A stretch of 64,000 bases of DNA from Streptomyces sp. L2 (GCF_004124325.1 NZ_QBDT01000001.1:3410001-3474000), one strand, 5' to 3'; shown: positions 49,553 to 57,906, counted from the first letter of the stretch. Numbers and translations: made by a program. The notes: a model not told the origin generated them from the sequence alone.

Positions 49553-50649
49553 GCGACCCCTTTCGAGCGTGCCGGGTCGCGCAGGATCGCCGACCCGAGG
49601 ATGAGCTGCAGGCGTCCCGCCCGCCCGAGGGTGCCCTGGTGCTCCAGTCTGCTGAGCGTTGTGCGGATCAACTGCGTGCCGCAGTGCCGGACCGAGCGGA
49701 GCACCGACTCCTCGTCCATGGGCGACCGCCCCTGGTAGGCGGCGAGGAAGATCCTGTTCCAGGCGCCCGCGGTCCGGATGTCGCCGTGCACCGCGAGGTC
49801 CGTGGCAAGGCTTTCGGCCAGGACAGTGCCGACGTCGGCCGCCGCGTCACCCGCGCCGGCGAGCTCCCAGTCCACGAAGGTCGCGCCGTCCGCTGTCGCA
49901 CAACCGTTCTCCGCGACGAGGATGTTCGGTGCCCGCAGGTCCCCGTGCACGAGGACGGGCTCGAACCGCTCCTCCCTGAGTCGCCCCAGCTCCGCCGAGA
50001 CCGACTGGACGCATGCGACGAACTCGTCGAAGTCGACGCCGACGCCGCTGCTGAGCTCACTCGGTGTCAGGTCGGCCAGGTCATCGAGCGGAAACGGCCG
50101 CACCCTGCCCTCCGCCGCCAGCGGACCGACATCGATCCGCGCCGCGTGCACCGTAGCCAGCGCGCCTCCCACCAGACTCGACGCCGTCGCGGCGGATCGG
50201 GCGTCCGCTGCGCGCAACACCACGTCCAGGGACGCCGAGTGGCCCGCCTCCGTCGTGGCGAGCACATGCCTGACCGGGTCCCAGAACAGCAACTCGGGTG
50301 CCGGAACCGGGACTCCGGACTTCCGGGCGTCCCCGAGCAGGCCGAGAACGACCGCTTCGTTCTCGTAGCCGAATCCACCGGGCCCCAGCGCCTTGACGAA
50401 GAGGCGCATGCCGGTGTCGGTCTCGACGATCGCGGAGACGCCGCGGCTCACGCAGGGCGTGCAGGAGACGACGGACGAGCCGTGGGAGCCGCCCCCCAGG
50501 CCGGCCACGGCGAGAGCGGCCGCCTCATGAATGTCCGTCGTCGCGCGTGGGACGGACGGCTCCGAGATCCGCTCGAATCCCGGCAGGACCATGCCGTGCA
50601 TGCGACGCCGCAGCAGGTGCTCCACGGGATACGGGGGCGGGTACGGCAT
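49546..50649 (-). CDS. tvaC: Phosphotransferase (APH-fold) of the thioamitide cluster
   Basis: 367 aa. ATG 50649 is chosen because TTGGAG lies nine bases upstream; in-frame GTG 50697 has no site. Catalytic motifs are intact, unlike in the sister protein: HGDLRAPN (235-242) and VDWELAG with Asp260. The N-lobe Lys is in RLFVKALGPGG (Lys86). It is the likely Ser kinase that phosphorylates core residues before elimination by the HopA1-like protein. The gene follows the SARP gene by 109 bp. Confidence 0.87.
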   Translation of the reverse strand: MPYPPPYPVEHLLRRRMHGMVLPGFERISEPSVPRATTDIHEAAALAVAGLGGGSHGSSVVSCTPCVSRGVSAIVETDTGMRLFVKALGPGGFGYENEAVVLGLLGDARKSGVPVPAPELLFWDPVRHVLATTEAGHSASLDVVLRAADARSAATASSLVGGALATVHAARIDVGPLAAEGRVRPFPLDDLADLTPSELSSGVGVDFDEFVACVQSVSAELGRLREERFEPVLVHGDLRAPNILVAENGCATADGATFVDWELAGAGDAAADVGTVLAESLATDLAVHGDIRTAGAWNRIFLAAYQGRSPMDEESVLRSVRHCGTQLIRTTLSRLEHQGTLGRAGRLQLILGSAILRDPARSKGVAW

Positions 50650-50758
50650 CGCTGATATCTCCAATTCACGGTTGGCGACGGGAGTTTTCCGGCGCACGAC
50701 GTCGCGACAGGACAGCGCGCAGGACGACGGGCTTCACCGGCCTGGGATGGGGGCACCG

Positions 50759-51709
50759 TCAGGCCAGCTCTACCGGATAATCGTTGCGAAGGATCGCCTG
50801 GTGCAGGCGGGCAACCAGCGGTGACGGCTCGGTGCCGAAAGAATGCGAGAGGGCGGATCTGAGCTGCCGGTAAAGGTCCAGGGCATCCTGTGTACGGCCG
50901 CTGTTGTGCAAGCATGCCATCAGCCGTGCGTACAGCCCTTGATGCCAGGGAAAGCGTGACAGGCTGTCCCGGATGCGTTCGATGACAATCGCGGAACGCC
51001 CACATCGAATGTTCGCGTCGATCCACTCCGTCAGCGTTTCGATATGCCGCTCGACGGCTTTCAGCCGGAATTCATCGGCGAACGGCGCCCGAATGTCCGG
51101 CATGGGATCGTCCCGCCACAGGTCGATCGCGCGCCGAAGGGCTTCGATTGCCGCGGCGTCCCTGCCGACCGACCGCGCGTCAGCGGCGATCGCCCGGTAG
51201 GCGTCCATGACCAGGAGGTCTGTCGTGACCGTGCTCGTCGACAGCGCATACCCCTGGCGGGCGGTCAGCACGAACTCGCCCGGTCCGGCCTGCCGCAACT
51301 GCCGGCGCAGCCCGGAGATCGTCACCTGAACCGAGTTGACGGCGGTCAGGGGCGGGTCGTCTCCCCAGATCCCGTGAATGAGCCGGTCCCTGGTGAGGGA
51401 CTGGCCGAGGCAACTGGCCAGCATGGCCAGAACAGTTGCCTGGCGCGGGGTCATCTCTATCTGGCCGCCCTCTGCGTCGAGGGTGAGCACGGACCCCAGG
51501 AGATAAACCCGAACGGGAGGCAGGACATTCGGCCCCCCAGTGGTCCCCGGTATCGCCGGTATCCCGCCCACGGGAACGGAGTGCTTTCTGGTCACATCGG
51601 GAACTGACTGTGGGCTTTTTCGCCGATGTGGCTGAATATTTTCGCCCTCACCGTCCAGCAGAGGGCCGAAACGGGCGCCTTGCAGGCGCCGGTTCACCAC
51701 TCGCTCCAT
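50759..51709 (-). CDS. SARP-family pathway activator
   Basis: 316 aa from ATG 51709. The SARP domains start only at residue 66: winged helix (VRVYLLGSVLTLDAEGG to LRQAGPGEFVLTARQGYAL) and BTAD (about 165-310). The first 65 residues are therefore suspect. GTG 51592 (residue 40) or a nearby GTG could be the true start, and none has a strong ribosome site. SARPs activate antibiotic clusters by binding heptameric repeats near -35. It lies between the precursor and the tailoring operon and is the likely cluster switch. Confidence 0.8.
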   Translation of the reverse strand: MERVVNRRLQGARFGPLLDGEGENIQPHRRKSPQSVPDVTRKHSVPVGGIPAIPGTTGGPNVLPPVRVYLLGSVLTLDAEGGQIEMTPRQATVLAMLASCLGQSLTRDRLIHGIWGDDPPLTAVNSVQVTISGLRRQLRQAGPGEFVLTARQGYALSTSTVTTDLLVMDAYRAIAADARSVGRDAAAIEALRRAIDLWRDDPMPDIRAPFADEFRLKAVERHIETLTEWIDANIRCGRSAIVIERIRDSLSRFPWHQGLYARLMACLHNSGRTQDALDLYRQLRSALSHSFGTEPSPLVARLHQAILRNDYPVELA

Positions 51710-52062
51710 AACGAATCCATTAGCGGCATCTCCCCCGAGTTCGAACCGAACTGCAAGTCGCAGCGCGAGCTCTGTGTGCCAACTGTCGTGACCGTATCAA
51801 GGCGACTGGGTTGTTGCCAGCAGATCACGCGTTAAATTCGTAAGAGAGAGCCAGACTGTATGGATTCGGCCAGCGATTGTCCCGCATCGTTTCCCGGGCG
51901 TTCCCGGGCTGCCCTCGGACGCCGCAACCCGCGTTTCCACGCCGGACGAAGGCCCCCGACACGGTCGGCGCCGAACGAGGACGGACCCGTGCCGCGGCAG
52001 CACGGACGGACGCCGGGCCACCCGGCTCCCACCGGATGCCCAGCGCCCACGCCCGGCGGCTG
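51710..52062. other. Gap between SARP gene and precursor gene
   Basis: I see no gene here. The half near the SARP start is AT-richer than the rest of the window (for example ATCACGCGTTAAATTCG on the minus strand) and probably contains the SARP promoter. The half near the precursor is GC-rich with several short inverted repeats that could attenuate readthrough, which would favour precursor over enzyme expression. Confidence 0.4.
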
Positions 52063-52290
52063 TCAGCAGTGGAGAGCGACCGACGCGGCGGCGGCCATGA
52101 CACTCCCCTGTGCCTCCTCGTCCGGAGAGATGCCGGACTTCTCCTCAAGGAAGGTCTGCAGCTCGGCCGCGTCCAGACCGGCGAGGGCCGCGACGGTGGA
52201 GCTCGCCTCCGCGGCGCCGTCCATCTCCTGCACCTTCGCCACGAGGTCCTCGAACGCCTGAACGTCGGTGATCTGGGTCTTCTCGGTCAC
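52063..52290 (-). CDS. tvaA: Thioamitide precursor peptide
   Basis: 75 aa from GTG 52290, with AAGGGA eight bases upstream. The leader (residues 1-62) is acidic and helical (VQAFEDLVAKVQEMDG), ending in SPDEEAQG. The core, residues 63-75, is SVMAAAASVALHC. It is nearly the thioviridamide core as I recall it (SVMAAAATVAFHC). Expected changes: Ser1 to a pyruvyl-type cap, thioamides along the V-M-A run, Ser8 dehydrated and joined to decarboxylated Cys13 as an AviCys macrocycle, His12 hydroxylated and N,N-dimethylated. Ser at position 8 in place of Thr predicts AviCys, not AviMeCys. Confidence 0.93.
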   Translation of the reverse strand: MTEKTQITDVQAFEDLVAKVQEMDGAAEASSTVAALAGLDAAELQTFLEEKSGISPDEEAQGSVMAAAASVALHC

Positions 52291-52441
52291 GACTCGTTCC
52301 CTTCACGCTTCGACCCTCGGGACCTCCGAGACGTCGCTCCCCGACGTTAGGCGAGCACTCCCACGGTCTACTGATCGAACCCTTATCGCATGCTTATCGC
52401 CCCGCCGAGGCGGCGACGGAAGCCCCCGGCCCTGCACACAA

Positions 52442-52473
52442 AAACCCCAAGCCATGCAGCTGACCTGGGGTTT
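52442..52473 (-). terminator. Terminator of the original tRNA-Thr gene
   Basis: On the minus strand AAACCCCA (52473-52466) pairs with TGGGGTTT (52449-52442) and is followed by a T-run (TTTTTGTGTG). It begins four bases after the tRNA CCA end, as expected for the native tRNA terminator. Confidence 0.75.
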
Positions 52474-52476
52474 CAG

Positions 52477-52521
52477 TGGAGACGCCTTCGGGATTCGAAC
52501 CCGAGACCTACGCATTACAAG
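52477..52521 (-). mobile_element. tRNA-Thr(TGT) 3'-half: attachment-site scar of an integrated element
   Basis: Read on the minus strand, 45 nt fit tRNA positions 32-76: anticodon loop CTTGTAA (anticodon TGT), T-arm TCGGG-TTCGAAT-CCCGA, acceptor strand AGGCGTC, then T and CCA. The matching 5' anticodon arm (needs ACGCA) and the D-arm are absent; the sequence before position 32 cannot pair. This is the duplicated 3' end left by site-specific integration into a tRNA gene. By polarity the intact tRNA, and so the element, should lie to the right. The rest of the 52291-52711 gap holds no gene. Confidence 0.85.
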
Positions 52522-52711
52522 GGCTGCCGCGATCGGGGTGGGTGGTTCCGACCCGTGCCACGCGGTGCTGTTCCCGCAGATCAGCGCCGCGCGGCACGTC
52601 GTCGCGTCCGGCCCGGGACGGCTTGTGCCACACCATCCGCTCACGCATCGCGCACGCAGACTGACCCGCGCACCGCAGCCGTTCGGTTGCACCACGATGG
52701 AATCCGCCGCT

Positions 52712-53563
52712 TTATCCGCGTTTGTCGGCCGATGCGCGAAGTTCGCCTATTCCCTCTGCATCCGTGTCCTTCACGGATCCGGAGAGGCGATGAACGACCA
52801 CCCAGCGGCCGTCGGGCAACGCTCCGGCGAAGACCCTGGATTTGCGGGTGGCACCGTTGTGGTAGGTCAGCGGCAGCTCTCCGACCCGGCGCCAGGTGAG
52901 CGCCGGCTCACCGAGAGTCCTGTCGACGACGAGTCCGGTGAGCAGGCGGGCGGCTGTACGCGTGCTGGCCCACATACCGCCAGCGGGCAGGATGGCCCCG
53001 GTCAAGTCCCATGGCTTCGAGGGGCGGCCGAACCAACTCGATGCCAGCAGACGCTGGTCCGCGGGCGGTCTCGCGGCCACCGCCGCCGCAGGCAGTCCGA
53101 GAGGCACGAGCACGTGATCGCCGACCAGTGCCTCGTAGTCCTGGCCGGCAGCCGACATGAGAGCGGCGCCGAGCACGGCGTACCCGAAGTTGGAATACTC
53201 CTCGCGCTCGCCAGGGCTCGCGGTGACCAAACCATCGAGCCGACCCACGGACTGTTCGAGCTTAGCCTGCGTGAAGTCCCTGTACGGGTTGAACAGACCT
53301 GTGTCAGGAGGCAGTCGCGGGAGGCCGGAGGTGTGGTCGGCGAGGTGCCGAAGAGTGACACCCGTACCGGCCGGCGCGCTCAGCCACCGTTCGACCGGGT
53401 CATCGAGGGAGACAACGCGCTTCTCGGCAAGCACGGCAAGCACGGTTCCGGTCAGGACCTTGGTGAAAGACCCCAGCTCCACGTACGCGTCGGGATCATG
53501 CCCGCCGGTCACACGGGGAGCATCGAGGTGACTGCCGATGACGCAGGTGGAAGGGCGTCGCAC
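52712..53563 (-). CDS. Beta-lactamase-fold serine hydrolase, fourth gene of the peptide operon
   Basis: 283 aa from GTG 53563, ten bases after the HTTM gene stop, AAAGG upstream. Class C beta-lactamase/PBP motifs are complete: SxxK is SFTK (32-35), YxN is YSN (123-125), and the third box is HNG (235-237). LRHLADHTSGLPRLP is the conserved helix after the active site. No signal peptide is visible and the fold starts almost at once, so it may be cytoplasmic. Substrates in this family include peptides, esters and D-amino-acid amides. Its place in the operon suggests processing of the small peptide or self-protection, which is inference. Confidence 0.83.
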   Translation of the reverse strand: MRRPSTCVIGSHLDAPRVTGGHDPDAYVELGSFTKVLTGTVLAVLAEKRVVSLDDPVERWLSAPAGTGVTLRHLADHTSGLPRLPPDTGLFNPYRDFTQAKLEQSVGRLDGLVTASPGEREEYSNFGYAVLGAALMSAAGQDYEALVGDHVLVPLGLPAAAVAARPPADQRLLASSWFGRPSKPWDLTGAILPAGGMWASTRTAARLLTGLVVDRTLGEPALTWRRVGELPLTYHNGATRKSRVFAGALPDGRWVVVHRLSGSVKDTDAEGIGELRASADKRG

Positions 53564-53573
53564 GGAGAGCCTT

Positions 53574-54578
53574 TCAGTCGGCGGAAGCGGCCGCTACCGG
53601 TTCGCGGTTCTGTGGCGCGGTGCTTCCGGTTCCGTCCACCGCTGCTTTCTCCTTGCCGCGTGCACTCAGCTTTCGCGCCGCCTGCAGTGCGCGGGACAGT
53701 TCCGGCGACAGGAAGACAAGGTCACACGCGATCATCGTCAATGCGAATCCGGTGAGCCCCATGAACAAGCCGATGGAGACATGGAAACCGATGGATGCGG
53801 CGGCCGCCCACGGACGCAGGGACCGTACCAGGACTCCCATGGGAAAGTAGACGAGAAAGAGGACTGTTGCGTAGGTGCCGAGGTACACCAACAGGTCGTT
53901 GTTGTACACAAATTGCGAGACGCCGGGGAGTTCGAATTCCGGTACCCGCATGATGTAGAAGAGCGCGGTTCCGTCCTGCCACGCCTGCCCCTGCACTTTG
54001 TAGAGCCCGCTAACCATGTAGACCAGGCACATCTGCACGGCGATCGCGGTGACACCCAGGTTGTGCAGTGGGACACCGGCAGCTCGCAGGGCCTTGGGTA
54101 CGCGCTGTAGCACCCGTTGCCCCAGCGGAGAGCGCAAGGAGAAATGATCGTAGCAGCGTGTGAGAAGCAACATCGGAATGACCAGCTGCATGAGGTTGTC
54201 GCCGCCGTCCATCAGCGCCGACTGCCGCTGGTAGAGCGACCACAGAAATATGGCGTGCACCACCAGGACGGGACGGCCCCCGACACCCAGCGTGACGGCC
54301 AAAGCAGCGATCAATCCGATGTGGAACAACACCTCGAACACGACCGGCGAGTTGCTCCATGCGTAGACACTAAAACTTCCCGAGTCGTGCAACTCGTCGA
54401 GGAAGAGGTGGTAGGGCAGCAGTGTGTCGTTTCCGGGGCCGAAGAGGTAGCGTCGGTCCCCGTACTGGCTGACGTAGAACATGAGGCCGACGAACCCCAG
54501 TAACGCACGGGTTCCCGACACACCCAGGACCGCGGCAGGACGGCTGGCCCAGGTGTCGATCTTTTCTGATATTTTCAC
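53574..54578 (-). CDS. HTTM (SdpB-like) membrane protein
   Basis: 334 aa from GTG 54578, overlapping the DUF5819 stop. Six to eight hydrophobic helices. HTTM signature blocks are visible: LMDGGDNLMQLVIPMLLL, VYMVSGLYKVQGQAWQDG and the IMRVPEF loop. HTTM proteins share the fold of vitamin K-dependent gamma-carboxylase. SdpB of Bacillus, a member, matures the SdpC toxin. The C-terminal 45 residues are a charged, probably cytoplasmic tail. With the small secreted peptide and the DUF5819 protein it forms an Sdp-like set. Confidence 0.85.
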   Translation of the reverse strand: MKISEKIDTWASRPAAVLGVSGTRALLGFVGLMFYVSQYGDRRYLFGPGNDTLLPYHLFLDELHDSGSFSVYAWSNSPVVFEVLFHIGLIAALAVTLGVGGRPVLVVHAIFLWSLYQRQSALMDGGDNLMQLVIPMLLLTRCYDHFSLRSPLGQRVLQRVPKALRAAGVPLHNLGVTAIAVQMCLVYMVSGLYKVQGQAWQDGTALFYIMRVPEFELPGVSQFVYNNDLLVYLGTYATVLFLVYFPMGVLVRSLRPWAAAASIGFHVSIGLFMGLTGFALTMIACDLVFLSPELSRALQAARKLSARGKEKAAVDGTGSTAPQNREPVAAASAD

Positions 54579-55234
54579 TGCAGATCAGCAGCCTTCTTCC
54601 ATGGAAAGTCGTAGGCGTCGACCTTGTCGTGTGCGTGGGGGTTGTCCCTCTGCGACCAGGGCGGGAGAGACCGGACGTACATCCGGACCTGCACTTCTTG
54701 GAGACTACGACCGTCCGTGCACGCCTGATTCATTTGAGTCAGCGCGTACCGTGAGAGGTAGTTCACCGCTTGATTGCGCGTGCGCTTCTCGTAGGGCAGC
54801 AGCGGAATGGGATTCTTTCCCGACTTCTTCGCCTTCCCTTTTTCTTTCTGATCGCGGAGGCGCCTCAGGAGGTCGTCGGTCGAGTTGTACTGCTGGATTC
54901 CGTTGCTGACCACCCGTGACATCCGGGAGGGAAAGAACCTGTCGTTCTGGACCCTCTTGATGGATGGACCCGTCACGTCGTAGTACTTCGTGACCTCGCC
55001 GTCGCTGCAACGGCCCCGCGCGATGATCCCCTGGTCGACCATCACCGGATCCGGGGCGAAGAGCATCCAGTTCTGCGAGAAGTACGGCTGGAGGTAGGCG
55101 TTCAGGAGCGGCGCCAATTGCACCTTGGCAGGACTCAGCGGCGTCTGGGAGAAGGCCGCGATGGAGAAGTGGGCGCCCAAGAGGGCGGCACCGGCAAGCA
55201 GTACCGCCCTCTGGACGCGACGAGTCGCCGTCAC
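54575..55234 (-). CDS. DUF5819 membrane-anchored protein (SdpA-like position)
   Basis: 219 aa from GTG 55234, which overlaps the peptide stop (GTGA); its own stop overlaps the HTTM start. One N-terminal membrane segment (about 9-28) is followed by the DUF5819 hallmark YFSQNWMLFAPDPVM (51-65). The remainder is a Lys/Arg-rich extracytoplasmic domain (DQKEKGKAKKSGKNP) with conserved YLSRYALTQMNQACTDG. DUF5819 genes are regularly linked to HTTM genes in actinobacteria. Its architecture matches SdpA, the second maturation factor of the Bacillus cannibalism toxin, though I cannot show homology. Confidence 0.83.
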   Translation of the reverse strand: MTATRRVQRAVLLAGAALLGAHFSIAAFSQTPLSPAKVQLAPLLNAYLQPYFSQNWMLFAPDPVMVDQGIIARGRCSDGEVTKYYDVTGPSIKRVQNDRFFPSRMSRVVSNGIQQYNSTDDLLRRLRDQKEKGKAKKSGKNPIPLLPYEKRTRNQAVNYLSRYALTQMNQACTDGRSLQEVQVRMYVRSLPPWSQRDNPHAHDKVDAYDFPWKKAADLQ

Positions 55235-55560
55235 CTATCGAACGCGGTCGCGCTGGAGACACTGCTGGAGATCCTGGCCGGCGCGCGGAACACTCCGCCG
55301 AGGCTCAGGTTGTCCGTCAGCGCTCCCACCGCGTGGGCCACGGAAGGGCAAGCGGCCCTGGCGTGCACGGCAGCCCGGGCGGCCGCCCGGCCGACCGCGC
55401 TCGCGGCCGCCTTGGGCGCAACGGCCTCGCCCTTGCTGACGGCCACCTTCTCGTTCACCGGCGCCACAGGCGTGGCCTGGGCCGAGCCCTGCATGGTCAG
55501 TGCAAGGCATGTACCCGCGACAGCGGCACCGATGACGGCACCGACAGTTCGCTTCTGCAT
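55231..55560 (-). CDS. Small secreted peptide, likely precursor of an Sdp-like system
   Basis: 109 aa from ATG 55560, GGGGAAC upstream. The signal peptide covers residues 1-29 with a predicted Ala-x-Ala cut at AQA-TP. The mature 80 residues contain an Ala-rich amphipathic stretch (about 50-70), a single Cys71 in AACPSVAHAVGAL, and a Ser-rich C-terminal end (SLGGVFRAPARISSSVSS). The hydrophobic segment around 72-92 resembles a membrane-active core. SdpC-type toxins keep a disulfide, but here only one Cys remains after cleavage. First gene of a four-gene coupled operon. It lacks similarity to any family I know. Confidence 0.8.
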   Translation of the reverse strand: MQKRTVGAVIGAAVAGTCLALTMQGSAQATPVAPVNEKVAVSKGEAVAPKAAASAVGRAAARAAVHARAACPSVAHAVGALTDNLSLGGVFRAPARISSSVSSATAFDR

Positions 55561-56007
55561 TGTTCCCCATTTCGTTTTTCGGTCATTCCCCACAGCCCCC
55601 ACGGTTCCCGGATCCCGTCGGCGCCTCCGGATGAGGCGCCACTGATCACCGGGGATGTCCCCCGCGTTCAGGGCTGGAGTCAGCTGCACTGCAACCGTTC
55701 GGAGCAAACAAATCCCAACATCTAGAAAGTCAGGACCTTTGGTCGCGTTCGCTCCTGACGGTTAACTTATCGTGCTCATGATCATGGGACAAGTGACTTT
55801 TATGAGACTCCTGTGACTGAAAAGTGACACCTGAACCGGTCATTTATGGGATGACTCAGATGAAACGAACGAACCCGTCAGACACCGCACCTTGCCGAGC
55901 GATGTCGTTTAGTGTTTGCTTTGTCGCGCATTGGGCGAGCCGTGCGGTAGGCCTGCGTCGGTCGACCCTGGAGGTGGCGCTTGCCGACGAAGGGGGAAAA
56001 GCCGGTG
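55561..56007. promoter_or_regulatory. AT-rich divergent control region for peptide operon and FAD oxidoreductase
   Basis: This 447-bp gap is markedly lower in GC than its surroundings. It contains the palindrome CATGATCATG (55777-55786) and direct repeats GTGAC at 55793, 55813 and 55824, two of them in AAGTGAC, with 20- and 11-bp steps that resemble SARP-type heptamer spacing. No open frame of convincing coding quality is present. It likely carries both divergent promoters. Confidence 0.5.
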
Positions 56008-57480
56008 ATGAAGGCGGACGTCGCAATCGTGGGGACGGGCCCGAACGGACTGGCGGCTGCAGTCGTCATGGCACGCGCCGGATTGCATGTGCAACTTTTC
56101 GAAGGTCACCATGAGATCGGTGGCGGCCTGCGCACCACGTCACTGTTCGACGCTGACATCACGCACGACGTATGCGCGGCCGTCCACCCCATGGCAGCTG
56201 CGTCGCGGTTCTTCCGAGAGTTCGATCTGGCCGCGCGCGGGGTGCGCCTACGTCTACCTGAGATCAGCTACGCCCACCCACTGCCCGACGGCACAGCTGC
56301 CCTGGCTCACCACGACCTGGAGGCAACCTGCGCTCGGCTGGGGACGGACGGCGAACCCTGGCGACGCATGATGACTCCACTGCTGGAGCGCAGTTCCGAC
56401 GTAGTCGACCTCGCCCTTTCCCACCAGCGCGCCATTCCGCAGGACCTGCTCGTCGCAGTCAGGTTCGCTGCGCGGACTCTCACGCTCGGCACCCGGCTGG
56501 GAGGGCGCACTCTGACAACCGAAGCCGGCAAGGCCCTGCTCACCGGTGTCGCGGCCCACGCCGTGGGACGACTGCCGAGTCTTGCCTCGGGCGCGATCGC
56601 ACTCCTGCTGGGGCACCTCGCCCACGGTAGCGGCTGGCCCCTTCCAGAAGGCGGCAGCAGCCGCATCGCCGAGGTCTTGGCCGCAGATATCGCCGCGCAT
56701 GGCGGCACGTTCCATACCGGATGCAAAATCGATGATTTGAGGCAACTGCAGGGATCGAAGGTGGTGCTGTTCGACACCGCCCCGAAAGGTCTCCTCCAAG
56801 CCGCCGGCGAGTTACTCCCTGCCCGCTACGCTCGCCACCTCGCCCGCTTCCGCCACGGCCCCGGGGCCGCCAAGGTGGACTTCCTCGTCAACGCTCCCAT
56901 CCCTTGGAAGGATCCTGACGTAGGTCGGGCAGGCACCGTGCACCTCGGCGGGACGCAGGCGCAGATACGTCACCAAGAAAGCCTCACCGCCGCAGGTGTC
57001 GCCGCACCAGTGCCCTTCGTCCTGGTGGTCGACCCTGCCGTGGCCGACCCCACTCGCGCTCGAGAGGGAAAGCGGCCGGTGTGGGCCTACGCCCACGTAC
57101 CGAACGGGAGCTCCCGGGACCCCGTACCCATGGTGCAGGCACGTATCGAGCACTACGCGCCCGGCTTCGGAGACACCGTCATCGCCAGCCGCGGTATCAG
57201 CGCCCGCGACTACGAGACCTACAACCCCAACTACGTCGGTGGGGACATCAATGGCGGGGCCGTGTCCCTGAAGCAGAGCGTGCTCGGCCCAGCCCCCCGT
57301 GTGAATCCCTACCGCACGCCGCTCCGCGGCGTGTACCTGTGCTCCGCATCCGCACCGCCAGGACCTGGCGTGCACGGGATGTCCGGTTACCTGGCCGCCC
57401 GTTCCGCGCTGAGGCACGAATTCGGCATTCACACAACACCAAGCCTCGCTCCCAACGAGACCGCCCGCACCGGTCCATGA
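56008..57480 (+). CDS. FAD-dependent oxidoreductase of the phytoene desaturase type
   Basis: 490 aa from ATG 56008 with GGGGAAAAG upstream; an earlier in-frame start at 55981 is less likely. The dinucleotide fold is IVGTGPNGLAAAVVMARAG (from residue 6), followed by LFEGHHEIGGGLRT. The C-terminal FAD block is YLCSASAPPGPGVHGMSGYLAARSAL. The family covers carotenoid desaturases, amine oxidases and related enzymes. No carotenoid genes are nearby, so the substrate is open. It diverges from the peptide operon, and co-regulation is possible. Confidence 0.85.
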   Translation: MKADVAIVGTGPNGLAAAVVMARAGLHVQLFEGHHEIGGGLRTTSLFDADITHDVCAAVHPMAAASRFFREFDLAARGVRLRLPEISYAHPLPDGTAALAHHDLEATCARLGTDGEPWRRMMTPLLERSSDVVDLALSHQRAIPQDLLVAVRFAARTLTLGTRLGGRTLTTEAGKALLTGVAAHAVGRLPSLASGAIALLLGHLAHGSGWPLPEGGSSRIAEVLAADIAAHGGTFHTGCKIDDLRQLQGSKVVLFDTAPKGLLQAAGELLPARYARHLARFRHGPGAAKVDFLVNAPIPWKDPDVGRAGTVHLGGTQAQIRHQESLTAAGVAAPVPFVLVVDPAVADPTRAREGKRPVWAYAHVPNGSSRDPVPMVQARIEHYAPGFGDTVIASRGISARDYETYNPNYVGGDINGGAVSLKQSVLGPAPRVNPYRTPLRGVYLCSASAPPGPGVHGMSGYLAARSALRHEFGIHTTPSLAPNETARTGP

Positions 57481-57600
57481 GGTGACGGGAACGACAGAGC
57501 GCCGAGGTCCCTCGTGCACAGCCTGCGCGGCCTGGCTACGTCGCTTTCCTGGCTCAGGCGCCGCACGACCGCGGACCGGAAACTTGTTAATGTGCGAGCC

Positions 57601-57906
57601 ATGACAGCTGATGAACATGAAAAGCCTGGCACAGAGCAGGAGTTAGCGGCATCTCCTTGGAGCTGGGGAAACCTGGGCCCGGTCGGCGGCTTCCTCTTGA
57701 TGCTGTCTGGACTCGGTCTGCTCCTCTGGGGGTTTCTGGGCCGGTCCAGCTCCAGCCCTTCACTGATCTACCAGGCCGCGAAGGTCGTGGCGATCGGCCT
57801 GGTGATCACCGGTACCACTCTGGTGGCGCGACGACGCGACTCGTCACGGCGCCCCAACGCAGAGACAAGCCCCGACGCAGAGACACAGCGTGGTTCACGG
57901 TCGTGA
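57601..57906 (+). CDS. Small two-helix membrane protein
   Basis: 101 aa from ATG 57601. An acidic N-terminus (MTADEHEKPGTEQELAAS) precedes two hydrophobic helices at about residues 24-44 and 56-75, then a basic, polar tail. TTAAT eight bases before the ATG may be a -10 box of a leaderless message; no ribosome site is seen. Function unknown. Confidence 0.6.
   Translation: MTADEHEKPGTEQELAASPWSWGNLGPVGGFLLMLSGLGLLLWGFLGRSSSSPSLIYQAAKVVAIGLVITGTTLVARRRDSSRRPNAETSPDAETQRGSRS

Noticed and set aside
52477..52560. Intact tRNA gene
   Set aside because: Only positions 32-76 fit. The upstream sequence cannot form the anticodon 5' arm, D-arm or acceptor 5' strand.
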